From: Fibrobacterota bacterium
GTDB taxonomy: Bacteria; Fibrobacterota; Chitinivibrionia; Chitinivibrionales; Chitinispirillaceae
Length of the DNA: 64,000 nucleotides
NCBI GenBank assembly: GCA_023459055.1
Contig: JAEWVR010000009.1
Location: 1 to 64,000, forward strand
Direction: 5' to 3'
Shown: positions 52,089 through 61,515 of the stretch, in pieces
How positions within the stretch are numbered: the stretch's first letter is position 1
How the letters are laid out: each line of letters begins with the position of its first letter
Made by a program: the position numbers and the translations under genes
The notes under the pieces: model-generated
The model's input: the letters and a program-made list of their open reading frames with translations, nothing else
Database searches by the model: none
Told to the model about the DNA's origin: nothing

Positions 52089-54302
52089 ATGAATAAAGTT
52101 ATTCTTTTAATGGTAGTCACACTGTTAATTACTGAATCATTTGGTAAAAAAATATCACATTTGAACAGTGATAATGCTGCTATTGAACACAAAATAGACA
52201 AACTTCTCAGCAAAATGACTATCGATGAAAAAGTCGGCCAGATGAACCAGTATAATATCAACCCTAGTGTACCCGGCCAAATTGACGATATCAAAAAAGG
52301 TTTGGTGGGTGCAATGCTAAATGTTTCCGGTGCAGCCAACACCCGTGATTTGCAGAAGTTAGTAATGGAAAATTCCAGAATGAAAATTCCAATGCTATTT
52401 GGTCTTGATGTAATTCATGGATATAAAACTATGTTTCCGGTTCCTCTGGGCGAATCGGCAAGCTGGGATCTTCAGGCAATAGAAACATCAGCCCGTGTTG
52501 CTGGTACCGAAGCTGCAGCTGCCGGTATTCACTGGACCTTTGCCCCAATGGTTGATATTGCACGTGATGCCCGCTGGGGACGCATTATGGAGGGAGCCGG
52601 CGAGGATCCATATCTTGGATCACTTGTTGCAGCAGCTCGTGTTAAAGGTTTTCAGGGTAAAAATTTAAAAGATGATAATACCATTGTGGCATGTGCAAAA
52701 CATTTTGCTGCATATGGAGCAGCCGAAGGTGGCCGCGATTACAATACTGTCAGTATTTCAGATCGCATTTTGTACGAAACATATTTACCTCCCTTTAAAG
52801 CTGCTGCTGAAGCTGGCGTTGGAACTTTTATGAATTCATTTAATGAATTTGATGGCGTTCCTGCTACCGGTAATCAGAATCTTGTTAATAGAGTACTTAA
52901 AAAGGAGTGGAAATTTCAGGGTTTTGTTGTTTCCGACTGGAATTCGATTGGTGAAATGATAACCCATGGTGTAGCAAACGATAAATATGAAGCCGGAATG
53001 ATGGCTGCAAATGCTGGTTGTGACATGGATATGGAAGCAAGCGCTTATCGTGAGCACCTTGTAAAACTTGTAAACGACGGCAAAGTCTCCAAAAAAACAG
53101 TCGACGAAGCCGTTCGTCGTATTCTTCGCATAAAGTTTAAACTCGGATTATTTGATGATCCTTATAAATACTGTGACGAAAAACGTGAAAAAACACAAGT
53201 TCTTACAGCTGAACATCAGGCGGTTGCCCGTGATATAGCTCGTAAGTCTATTGTTTTGTTAAGTAATAAAAAACAGGTACTTCCTTTAAATTCAACTATT
53301 AATTCCATCGCAGTTATAGGACCGTTAGGTGATTCAAAAAGAGATATGATCGGCAACTGGAAAGCAATGGGTGAAGCAAACGATGTTGTCACAGTTTTGG
53401 AAGGTATTAAAGCTCAGGTACCATCAACTTCTAAAGTGTTATATGCAAGAGGATGCAGTATTCAGGGTGATACAGCTGATATTCCCGCAGCAGTAAGTGT
53501 GGCTCGCGAGGCCGATGCAGTGATTTTAGCTATTGGAGAATCCTGGAAAATGAGTGGTGAAGCTCACAGTCGTGGGAATATTTCTATCCCAGGCCGTCAG
53601 GAAGAACTTGCAGCCGAACTATTTAAGCTCGAAAAACCAGTTGTAGTACTATTAATGAATGGTCGCCCGCTGACAATTCCCTGGCTGGCTGAAAATGCTC
53701 CATCACTACTTGAGTGCTGGTTCCCGGGAACACAAGCCGGAAATGCGATAGCTGATGTTATCTTTGGTAAATATAATCCTTCCGGGAAACTAACCGTTAC
53801 ATTTCCCTATTCAGTAGGCCAGATTCCTATTTATTACAATCATAAAAACACAGGAAGACCAAAATTGGACGAAACCAATCAGTGGGTATCAAAGTATGAA
53901 GATATACCTAATTCCCCCGTGTTTCCTTTCGGATTTGGTCTAAGTTACACTACATTTAACTATTCCGATATTCAACTCAGCGCAAAAGAAATTAGTCTGA
54001 CCGATACATTAAAAGTAAGTGCCGAAGTTAAAAATACCGGTAAATACGATGGTGAAGAGGTAGTTCAGTTATACATTCGCGACCTGGTGGGCAGCGTAAC
54101 CCGTCCTGTAAAGGAATTAAAGGGATTTAAAAAGATCATGTTGAAAGCCGGTGAATCACAAAATGTAACGTTCAGATTAACTTCTTCCGATCTGGCATTT
54201 TATACCCGTGATATGAGTTTCAAGGCTGAGCCTGGAGAATTCAATGTTTTCGTAGGAACAAATTCAGAGGATTTAAAAGAAGCTATGTTTACGCTGAAAT
54301 AG
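52089..54302 (+). CDS. Secreted GH3 beta-glucosidase, BglX-like
   Basis: A 737-residue GH3 enzyme. The signal peptide (MNKVILLMVVTLLITESFG) marks periplasmic or secreted location. The barrel shows KMTIDEKVGQMNQY, GLDVIHGYKTMFPVPLG, DIARDARWGRIMEGAGEDPYL and KHFAAYGA, with nucleophile Asp283 in VVSDWNSIGE. The sandwich domain and C-terminal fibronectin-III-like domain (FPFGFGLSYTTF, VQLYIRDLVGSVTRPVKELKGF) follow the BglX layout. I chose ATG 52089 because AGGAGA precedes it. It should release glucose from cello-oligosaccharides in the periplasm. A hairpin terminator follows. Confidence 0.92.
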   Translation: MNKVILLMVVTLLITESFGKKISHLNSDNAAIEHKIDKLLSKMTIDEKVGQMNQYNINPSVPGQIDDIKKGLVGAMLNVSGAANTRDLQKLVMENSRMKIPMLFGLDVIHGYKTMFPVPLGESASWDLQAIETSARVAGTEAAAAGIHWTFAPMVDIARDARWGRIMEGAGEDPYLGSLVAAARVKGFQGKNLKDDNTIVACAKHFAAYGAAEGGRDYNTVSISDRILYETYLPPFKAAAEAGVGTFMNSFNEFDGVPATGNQNLVNRVLKKEWKFQGFVVSDWNSIGEMITHGVANDKYEAGMMAANAGCDMDMEASAYREHLVKLVNDGKVSKKTVDEAVRRILRIKFKLGLFDDPYKYCDEKREKTQVLTAEHQAVARDIARKSIVLLSNKKQVLPLNSTINSIAVIGPLGDSKRDMIGNWKAMGEANDVVTVLEGIKAQVPSTSKVLYARGCSIQGDTADIPAAVSVAREADAVILAIGESWKMSGEAHSRGNISIPGRQEELAAELFKLEKPVVVLLMNGRPLTIPWLAENAPSLLECWFPGTQAGNAIADVIFGKYNPSGKLTVTFPYSVGQIPIYYNHKNTGRPKLDETNQWVSKYEDIPNSPVFPFGFGLSYTTFNYSDIQLSAKEISLTDTLKVSAEVKNTGKYDGEEVVQLYIRDLVGSVTRPVKELKGFKKIMLKAGESQNVTFRLTSSDLAFYTRDMSFKAEPGEFNVFVGTNSEDLKEAMFTLK

Positions 54303-54319
54303 ATTACTGGTTTTCTATA

Positions 54320-54352
54320 AAAGCCTGACAGGAGAATTCCGGGTCAGGCTTT
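54320..54352. terminator. Hairpin terminator after GH3 gene
   Basis: AAAGCCTGAC, a 13-nt loop, GTCAGGCTTT. A perfect 10-bp stem 17 bp past the GH3 stop, also near the 3' end of the convergent CE6 gene. Confidence 0.75.
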
Positions 54353-54433
54353 TACTTTAACAGATTGGGCATTCACATGCATCAGCAGGAAAGATTCTGA
54401 TTAATAATCCCGCCACTCTGTGCAAAGTAAAGA

Positions 54434-55459
54434 TCATTCAGGTTTTACAATTAATGATGCCTGTTTTCCCGGTGTTTGCATCACATATACACAATGGTTC
54501 TTTCCTGCAGTAATATTCTGAACTAAGCCTGCCGGGATTTTTTTTCCATCCATGGTATACAACGAAGTGAGTGTAGTGTTCTGAAGGTTGCTTATAGTTA
54601 AAGCATTCTTAGCAATTACACCAGTCCCCTGCTTTCTAAGGAGTTCAAGCATTTTGATGCCGTAGCGTTTTCCAAACTGGCGGTAACTATCTGCAGTGAA
54701 ATGGTATTGATCAGATCCTTTAAGCCCCGATGATGAAATAACATAAGCGGTGTTTTTCATGGTTTCAGCTAATTTCTGTACCTCTCCACTCGGGCTGAGC
54801 AAATCACCGGCAAGTAGTGGCGTTTTGGATGCATCAAGGCCCAGATCATTAATCAAATTATTATAGACAACCTTCACCTTATCTTGCCAGCCACCACTGC
54901 CGGCATCTGTTTCACCCTGATGGAGTAAAATGCCTTTAATCACACCATCTTTCTGAGCTGCCTTACCCATTTCAACCAGACGTCCATATGGATTACCATT
55001 ATATTGGTTAGCAATATCTTTCATCCATTGTGGTTGGCCTGAAATATACGATTGATATTTTGATTTATCGAACATATCAATAGCACAGCCGGCAACAGAC
55101 ACATTGATAATACCGATTTTAATCTCCTTTGGAAGACTGTCTACCAAAGTACGGCCAAAATAGTCACAGGGAGTGAGCCCGGTAGAGCTTCTGCACAGTG
55201 GTGGAGTTGCTTTTGTCCATGTTCCTTTTGTCCTGCTCTTATCCGGCCAATCAACAGCTGGCAATAACTGAAAACGTGCATCCACAGTATTGTCCATTGA
55301 TTCAGGTCTCGCATTTCCCTCCATATTAGATTGACCGAATGCAAGAAAAATATAAAAATTTGGATCCTGTGAGAATGCATTACTGGAAAGCAGTGAGACT
55401 GCAAACAAGGCTGAAACCACTATTGTAGCACTTTTCTTAAAAAAATTTGATCTAACCAT
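54434..55459 (-). CDS. Secreted CE6-type acetylxylan esterase (SASA/SGNH)
   Basis: A 341-residue esterase likely removing acetyl groups from xylan. Signal peptide about 1-31 (ends NAFSQ). The catalytic Ser44 lies in FGQSNMEG, followed by VSVAGCAID, ILLHQGETDA and the D-x-x-H pair in DQYHFTADSYRQFG. These are the SASA blocks of CE6, a family known from Fibrobacter succinogenes. The last 60 residues (LYTMDGKKI, VYVMQTPGK) form a sorting-type tail like those of the GH5 and GH10 proteins. Single gene, convergent with the GH3 gene. Confidence 0.87.
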   Translation of the reverse strand: MVRSNFFKKSATIVVSALFAVSLLSSNAFSQDPNFYIFLAFGQSNMEGNARPESMDNTVDARFQLLPAVDWPDKSRTKGTWTKATPPLCRSSTGLTPCDYFGRTLVDSLPKEIKIGIINVSVAGCAIDMFDKSKYQSYISGQPQWMKDIANQYNGNPYGRLVEMGKAAQKDGVIKGILLHQGETDAGSGGWQDKVKVVYNNLINDLGLDASKTPLLAGDLLSPSGEVQKLAETMKNTAYVISSSGLKGSDQYHFTADSYRQFGKRYGIKMLELLRKQGTGVIAKNALTISNLQNTTLTSLYTMDGKKIPAGLVQNITAGKNHCVYVMQTPGKQASLIVKPE

Positions 55460-56106
55460 TCTGATTTCCTTTCATATTAAAAACCTGGCCTGTATGTAGC
55501 ACTTAAGATTTGATTACATTTATTTAAAAGTGTTATTACATAGTGCTAATATATTTCAATTTTTTACAAATTTCCAAAAATAAAAACAATAATATATAGT
55601 CAATTGCTCTCCATATATTTTGTCTTTTTATATTTTTATTTCCATAACTATTATTTTTCATAGTGTTACATAGCACATTGCTCTTTATATATTAGTATTT
55701 TATACAAAAAGCCATAAACCATATCGAACAATCCATACCAGGTGTTACATGATTTTTCATGTAACTGCACTATCAGTTACAACAATAACTGCTTACGGCA
55801 GAGTACAATGTGTTTTCTGGTGATTATTAGACGAATGCAGGTATCAAATGCAACACATGCTCTAATTAATGCTGCACAATTTACAACCGCTCCCAAAAAA
55901 GATACAACATTCTCTAAAAGTTTAGTAAACCCGTTGAATAAGCCAAACACAAGCACTATTTTTTAACTTCAGATACAAAAACGATAAATACCTATCAATA
56001 TTTTATCGCCGGATTCTTCCACAGTATAAGGTCTTTCGATTTTGTACTTTGATTTATAATCATTATAATATGAAGTCTTACTTATAACCATTCAGAGGAG
56101 AAGTAC
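55460..56106. other. AT-rich divergent intergenic region, CE6/GH30
   Basis: 647 bp. GTTACATGA and TCATGTAAC form a 9-bp inverted repeat at 55744-55765 with a 4-nt spacer, a candidate operator. A hydrophobic minus-strand frame of 59 codons (55777-55956) has no ribosome site and was not called. Confidence 0.4.
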
Positions 56107-57564
56107 ATGACAAAAGTAATAACCGGTTCATTGCTCTTTTTGTTATCGTTGAGTAGTGTAGCAGCTGCGGATTCGAGCAGTGTTGCAGGTAATGCGTTGG
56201 ATTCCAGCAGCATTACTGTAAAGTGGAAATTGTCAACACAGGATGCGATGTGGAGTGATATGCCTGATGCACAGTCCCTGGTTTCAGATAGTAGCGGTAG
56301 TGCTGATATTCTGGTCGATGTTGATAACCTTAAGCAGACAATCGACGGATTCGGTGGCGCATATAACGAAAAAGGATGGACCGCATTGTCACTATTGTCT
56401 CAGGAAAAGCAGGATGAGGTTTTAAAAGCGCTATTTGATCAGGATAGCGGAGCGAAATTCACTATCTGCCGAATTCCTATCGGTGCAAGCGACTATGCCG
56501 AGAGCAGGTATACGCTTAATGAAAAAAGAAATGACTATGCAATGAAAAAATTTTCAATCGCACGTGACAAGGAAAAACTGATTCCCTATATAAAAGCATC
56601 GTTAAAATATAATCCTGAGATGAAACTCTGGGGTTCTGCATGGACTCCACCGACATGGATGAAAACCAACCGTGATTTTGACAGTGGAAATTTCAAAAAC
56701 AAACCGAAAATCTATGATGCCTATGCGTTATATTTGAAAAAGTTTATCGAAAGCTATAAGGCTGAAGGTCTGGAAATTTACATGGTGGCAGTTCAGAATG
56801 AGCCGACAATACTGACCAAATACCCGAGCTGCGCCTGGGAGCCGGATCAGTTTCTTGTTTTTATAAGGGATTATCTTGGACCATTATTTGAAAAAAACAA
56901 CTTGTCGGGCAGAATCATGCTTGGAACGATCCAGGACGGTAATTTTGATGCCTACCCCAAAACAGTATTAAGTGATAAAAAAGCGAACAGCTATGTCAGT
57001 TGTGTTGGCTTTCAATGGGATGGTGTGGCCAGTGTTGCGAAAACACGAGCATCATATCCTGATAAAAATATAATGCAGACAGAAACCGAATGCGGAAACT
57101 GGCACTGGAAACCAGGGTTTGATCCGGATAAACCCCAAAATGACTGGTCATACGGTTCATATACGTGGAATAAAATAAAAACCTACTTTGACGAAGGGGT
57201 AAACTCCTACTTATTGTGGAACATGATTCTTGATGAAGAGGGAAAAAGTATCGATGCCGCACGCCCCTGGCCGCAAAACGCTGCTATTGTTGTGGACAGA
57301 GCAAAAAAAGAACCGGTTTACACACCGATGTACTATGCTATCAAGCACTTTTCTTACTATGTCAAACCAGGTGCAAAATATACGTCATTGAAAGAAGGCT
57401 ACCGCAATGCAATAGCCTTTACAAATCCTGACGGAGAGATTGTTGTAATCGCTCAGAATGACCTGATCAATCCTATGGAGAAATTGATACGTGTAAAAAA
57501 CACTACAATAAAAGTCAGTTTACCGCCACGATCATGGAGTACGTTTATTTTTCCAAAAATGTAA
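56107..57564 (+). CDS. Secreted GH30 glycosidase
   Basis: A 485-residue GH30 enzyme. The signal peptide ends near AAADS. The family opening is TIDGFGGAYNEKGW (about 78). The acid/base is Glu232 in AVQNEPT and the nucleophile lies in MQTETECG (Glu326 or Glu328). SAWTPPTWMKTN and a C-terminal beta domain (MYYAIKHFSYYVKPGA to PPRSWSTFIF) complete the fold. The motifs favour the GH30_1/GH30_3 type (beta-glucosidase or beta-1,6-glucanase-like) over GH30_8 xylanases; substrate not settled. GAGGAGAAG precedes the ATG. A palindromic repeat element lies 18 bp past the stop. Confidence 0.9.
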   Translation: MTKVITGSLLFLLSLSSVAAADSSSVAGNALDSSSITVKWKLSTQDAMWSDMPDAQSLVSDSSGSADILVDVDNLKQTIDGFGGAYNEKGWTALSLLSQEKQDEVLKALFDQDSGAKFTICRIPIGASDYAESRYTLNEKRNDYAMKKFSIARDKEKLIPYIKASLKYNPEMKLWGSAWTPPTWMKTNRDFDSGNFKNKPKIYDAYALYLKKFIESYKAEGLEIYMVAVQNEPTILTKYPSCAWEPDQFLVFIRDYLGPLFEKNNLSGRIMLGTIQDGNFDAYPKTVLSDKKANSYVSCVGFQWDGVASVAKTRASYPDKNIMQTETECGNWHWKPGFDPDKPQNDWSYGSYTWNKIKTYFDEGVNSYLLWNMILDEEGKSIDAARPWPQNAAIVVDRAKKEPVYTPMYYAIKHFSYYVKPGAKYTSLKEGYRNAIAFTNPDGEIVVIAQNDLINPMEKLIRVKNTTIKVSLPPRSWSTFIFPKM

Positions 57565-57581
57565 GTTTGAATTGACAAAAA

Positions 57582-57734
57582 GAGACCTCACCCCCCGTCC
57601 CCCTCTGGTCCTTCGACCACTTCGATGCGTCGTCCCATAGGAGAGGGGGAGTAAGAGAAAAACACCAGGAGACATATTGTTATGTCAAGTTTTTCTCCCC
57701 TCTCCTGTGGGAGAGGGGCCGGGGGTGAGGTCTC
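57582..57734. repeat. Palindromic 153-bp interspersed-type element
   Basis: Begins GAGACCTCACCCCC and ends with its complement GGGGGTGAGGTCTC. Inside lie GGAGAGGGGGAG and CTCCCCTCTCCTGTGGGAG blocks, so that the whole can fold into a long hairpin. The GC-rich, G/C-run composition differs sharply from the neighbours. It has the form of a MITE or REPIN-like non-coding repeat and may also end the GH30 transcript. No coding content. Confidence 0.65.
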
Positions 57735-57839
57735 ATTTTCCAGCGCAAGTTGGCAGGAAATATCCGTTTTGCAACATGTCAACAGCATTACAGCCCGGAT
57801 CAGTGAATGGAAAATTCAAACAACAGCTGTTCCATTCTC

Positions 57840-59735
57840 TTATTGCTTATAACGCAGACCGTAACCAAAGGGGTAAAGTCCCTCTTTACCATCACCAACG
57901 TTGATTGGAAGCTGAGCCATGTCTTTGGGCCATGTAAAGGATAACTTGCCGCTGAAATCATAATCACCGTAGAGTACATCGGCAATTCCAGGACCAGCCA
58001 TCGAGCCGGGAAGCCATGCTGCAACGATCGCATCGCAATCAGCCTCAATCTCGCTAATGATCATCGGACGTCCGCTGACAATCACTGCAATCACAGAAAT
58101 TCCTTGCGCTTTAAGCTTTTTAATTTTGTCAACATCTGCTTTCGAAACCGACAGGTCTTTTGAGTCGCCAAAAAATTCGGCGTAAGGAACTTCTCCAATA
58201 ACGACAATTGCCTTTTTAGCTCCGTCAATTGCGCTACCGTCATCAGAATAGAGCACAGAGGCCCCGGCAGTCGCAGTAAATGCCTCCAGAATATTTTTCC
58301 CTTTCACGGCAAGACCGCTGGACTTTACCCGTCTCGAATTTTGCTCAAGTTGAGCCACCAGCGGTTCGTATTCGCTATAACCACCCCAGTATAAGGTCCA
58401 GCCACCGCAAAGAACACCCATGTCCTTGGCTTTTGTTCCGACGATAGCAACCTTCTCTGTTTTTAATAAAGGAAGCGCTGTATTTTCATTCTTTAGAAGA
58501 ACAAGACTTTTTCTGACTGCTTCACGGGCAACATTCATATGCTCATCACATCCAACAGTGTTCAACTGGCTTTCGTCAGCAAGCGCCTTCTCGAAGAGAC
58601 CCATTTCAAACTTCACCCGCAGAATGCGTCGAACAGCCTCATCAATACGTTCTTTTGTAATAATGCCATCTTTGACATTCTGCGGAACATCGACAACAAA
58701 ATCCGGATATTCTTCGGGTATCATTATCATGTCCATTCCTGCGTTTATCGATTGGGCGAAGAGATTTTCACCTTTCAGTTCTTTATGCCCCGCCCAGTCC
58801 GAGATAATTATACCGTTAAATTTAAGTTCCTGTTTAAGAACATCGATCCATTTCTTGTTACCGTGCATCTCTTCACCACCAATACCTGAAAATGAAATCA
58901 TGACAGATGCTGGTTTTTCCTTTAACGCTGCGACATAGGGTGCCAGGTGTATTTTGCGAACATCCTCGTCAGAAAGTGTACTATTTCCTCTATCGATGCC
59001 ATGTGGCCCACTTCCCCATTCGGCACCACCGTCGGCAAAATAGTGCTTGACACATGCTGCCATCGAGTTTTGTGCAGCACGGTTTCCGTTTTCCAGGCCA
59101 TGTACATAAGCGATACCAAGCGCAGAGACGATATCAGGCGATTCAGAAAAACTTTCGTAAGTACGCCCCCAGCGTTCATCACGTGCAACAGCGACACAGG
59201 GTGCAAAATTCCAGTGCAATCCGGCAGCTCTTGATTCTATCGCGGTAATCCGTCCGATCTTCTCAACTAGCGCAGCATCATTGGTTGCTCCCAGTCCGAT
59301 GTTATGGGGAAACACCGTCGCGCCCTCTATTTTAGCGTTTCCATGAACAGCATCCACTCCAAAAAGAATTGGAATGCCCAGTCGGGTTTGCATCGCAGCT
59401 TTCTGGTATTCGTTATAAAAATTCAACCAGTCTTTAGCCTTTAATCCGCTTCCCGGATGATCGCCTCCCCCGACAAGAATTGAGCCAAGCCCATAACTTT
59501 TGGCATCTGCTGGTGAAGCCACATAGACGACAGCCTGCGCCATCTGTGCTACCTTTTCATCAAGCGTCATGTACGACATAAGGTCATCAATTCGCTCTTC
59601 TACCGGCAGTGACGCATTCTTATATTTTGCCTCTGCGGAAATTGCTTCGACATTCTTTCTGGTGCTGACACATGAAAATGTAAACACTATACTGCAAATC
59701 ATAGTAATTACAATACACGGGGATACTCTTTTCAT
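57840..59735 (-). CDS. GH3 beta-glucosidase lipoprotein
   Basis: A 631-residue GH3 enzyme with a lipoprotein signal ending FTFSC (Cys22), so membrane-anchored. The barrel has YMTLDEKVAQMAQA, GVDAVHGNAKIEGATVFPHN, KHYFADGG and nucleophile Asp313 in IISDWAGH. The sandwich domain ends at LYPFGYGLRYK. The C-terminal fibronectin-III-like domain of the other two GH3 proteins is missing, a layout seen in shorter exo-glucanase-type GH3 (ExoP-like). It may act on beta-glucan or cello-oligosaccharide ends at the membrane. Confidence 0.9.
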   Translation of the reverse strand: MKRVSPCIVITMICSIVFTFSCVSTRKNVEAISAEAKYKNASLPVEERIDDLMSYMTLDEKVAQMAQAVVYVASPADAKSYGLGSILVGGGDHPGSGLKAKDWLNFYNEYQKAAMQTRLGIPILFGVDAVHGNAKIEGATVFPHNIGLGATNDAALVEKIGRITAIESRAAGLHWNFAPCVAVARDERWGRTYESFSESPDIVSALGIAYVHGLENGNRAAQNSMAACVKHYFADGGAEWGSGPHGIDRGNSTLSDEDVRKIHLAPYVAALKEKPASVMISFSGIGGEEMHGNKKWIDVLKQELKFNGIIISDWAGHKELKGENLFAQSINAGMDMIMIPEEYPDFVVDVPQNVKDGIITKERIDEAVRRILRVKFEMGLFEKALADESQLNTVGCDEHMNVAREAVRKSLVLLKNENTALPLLKTEKVAIVGTKAKDMGVLCGGWTLYWGGYSEYEPLVAQLEQNSRRVKSSGLAVKGKNILEAFTATAGASVLYSDDGSAIDGAKKAIVVIGEVPYAEFFGDSKDLSVSKADVDKIKKLKAQGISVIAVIVSGRPMIISEIEADCDAIVAAWLPGSMAGPGIADVLYGDYDFSGKLSFTWPKDMAQLPINVGDGKEGLYPFGYGLRYKQ

Positions 59736-60093
59736 TGATTTCTCCTTTGGATTAAAACGTTAATTCTATATTGTAAAGCCGATAACAAACTACTAAATGA
59801 CAAATAAGCATTCTGATGTTAGTTGAAAATTTTCTTATAGAACAGACATACTTTATTAATATCTAATAATTTTTATTGAAATGTTATGATTTATATTTCC
59901 GTAAAAAGAAAGAAATTGGCAGAAATATTACTGGGAGATTAAAATCGCACGAATTCTGAGAGCTCATTGCCAGCGAAGCATTTTTCCAGATGCAAGCCGG
60001 GATTGCAGATCCCGGTTCAGGATTCCGGGAATGCATTGGAATATTGAGTAATGCAAAACCCGGAATTGCTGTAATATTGAATATGCTAAAACT
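59736..60093. other. Intergenic region with degenerate repeats
   Basis: 358 bp, no gene. An AT-rich first half is followed by a GC-richer stretch at 59995-60086, with three related segments built on CCGGGATTGC / CCGGGAATGC / CCGGAATTGC. The latter two are each followed by ATATTGA-type sequence. The first also forms a near palindrome (CCGGGATT...GATCCCGG). Possible REP-like remnant. Confidence 0.4.
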
Positions 60094-61101
60094 TTACTTA
60101 TACGCAGTTACAGTCTCAATAGTCCCGTCTGCTCTGTACTTAAGCTCCGTTACTTTCACGCAACGCAGGAAAGTTTTGCCACCTGAAAGTGTGCTGTCAT
60201 GATAAAACAGGTACGGTTTACCGTTATATTCACAAATTGAATGATGAGTGGTCCATCCGATTACCGGATTTAAAATAATACCTTTAAACGTAAATGGTCC
60301 GTAAGGATTATCAGCCATAGCATAACAAATATAGTGAGTATCACCGGTTGAATAGGAGAAATAATACTTGCCATTATGTTTGTGCATCCATGAAGCTTCA
60401 AAGAATCTGCGGTTGTGATCACCAGCGAGAAGAGGCTTACCGTTTTCGTCAAGAATAACAACATCCCGCGGTTTTTCGTCAAATTCGAGCATATCGTCTG
60501 TTAAGCGGGCAACCTTGGCGCAAAGTGCCGGCTGATCATCAGCGGGCTCGAGTTCATAGGGCGATTTTACATCGGCAATAAATTTGCCGGTCTGCCAGCG
60601 TTGCAACTGACCACCCCAGAGACCACCGAAATATAAAAACGCTTTTCCATCGTCATCAACAAATGAGCACGGATCGATACTGAAACTGCCTTTAATGGCC
60701 TGTGGCTGTGCTTTAAAAGGGCCTGCAGGATTTTTACTGGTTGCAACACCAATATAAAAAGCACCATCATTCGCTCTTGCCGGGAAATATAAATAATATG
60801 TTCCGTTTTTGTATGCTGCATCGGGTGCCCACATCTGTTTTTCCGCCCATGGAACGTCATTAACGTGCAATGCAACACCGTGATCAGTGGCTTTTGTGTC
60901 AGTCGGACTATCCATCGAAAGGATACGATAATCATCCATACAAAAGTGACCACCAAAATCGTCTTCAGGAACGCCACCATCGATATCATGGGATGGGTAG
61001 ATATAAATCTTGCCATCAAATACGTGCGCGGATGGATCTGCTGTGTAAATATGCGTTACCAGAGGTTCTGATATGGGTTTTAAATTGTTTTCGTTTGACA
61101 T
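60094..61101 (-). CDS. Cytosolic GH43 beta-xylosidase/arabinofuranosidase
   Basis: A 335-residue GH43 enzyme with five-bladed propeller and no signal peptide. The catalytic base is Asp22 in IYTADPSAHVF, the pKa-modulating Asp is in GSFSIDPCSF (about 146), and the acid Glu is in RRFFEASWMHK (about 230). IYIYPSHD follows the first blade. The length means no added carbohydrate-binding domain. In the cytosol it would act on imported xylo- or arabinoxylo-oligosaccharides. AGGGA precedes the ATG. Confidence 0.9.
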   Translation of the reverse strand: MSNENNLKPISEPLVTHIYTADPSAHVFDGKIYIYPSHDIDGGVPEDDFGGHFCMDDYRILSMDSPTDTKATDHGVALHVNDVPWAEKQMWAPDAAYKNGTYYLYFPARANDGAFYIGVATSKNPAGPFKAQPQAIKGSFSIDPCSFVDDDGKAFLYFGGLWGGQLQRWQTGKFIADVKSPYELEPADDQPALCAKVARLTDDMLEFDEKPRDVVILDENGKPLLAGDHNRRFFEASWMHKHNGKYYFSYSTGDTHYICYAMADNPYGPFTFKGIILNPVIGWTTHHSICEYNGKPYLFYHDSTLSGGKTFLRCVKVTELKYRADGTIETVTAYK

Positions 61102-61515
61102 ATTCTGTTTTCCCTGTGAATAGTAGTATCCCTTATGAACAATGGAATATAATTGTGGTATTTATGTAAGGCAATAGTATACCGGTTTTATGGTAACTTA
61201 TGATTCTTTTACTATGTTTACTAACATTGAAAATTAAAATGAATGGGCGACCATGCACAGGTAATTATACACAGTCAGATTCATATTGTAAAAATCAGGA
61301 ATGTCAAAACTTTTATTATCGAAATAGCCATTGAACCCTGAACATCTTGACTGTTGCAAAAAGGTAAGCGGTTTTTGAGCGTATAACCGTCTACTTACTG
61401 CTTTAGGAATGGTTTAAAAGTTTCTTGTTGATTGATTTAAAGAGCAGATTAATTCAGATAGAAATGATATACTTTGCAAAGACGATATGTACTCAATCTA
61501 CAAAAGGGGAAAAAA
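61102..61515. other. Divergent intergenic region
   Basis: 414 bp between GH43 and the GLUG protein gene. No gene or clear motif seen beyond the AGGGG ribosome site at 61505-61509. Confidence 0.4.

Noticed and set aside
55777..55956. Hydrophobic minus-strand frame of 59 codons starting with GTG
   Set aside because: No ribosome site, no ATG and no family resemblance; it lies in an AT-rich promoter region, so chance is likelier.
57582..57734. CRISPR-like or tRNA origin for the palindromic element
   Set aside because: No repeated units with spacers and no cloverleaf; only one symmetrical structure is present.
57588..57904. Frames running through the palindromic element
   Set aside because: Composed of low-complexity Pro/Ser/Arg translation of G/C runs; the region is a repeat, not a gene.
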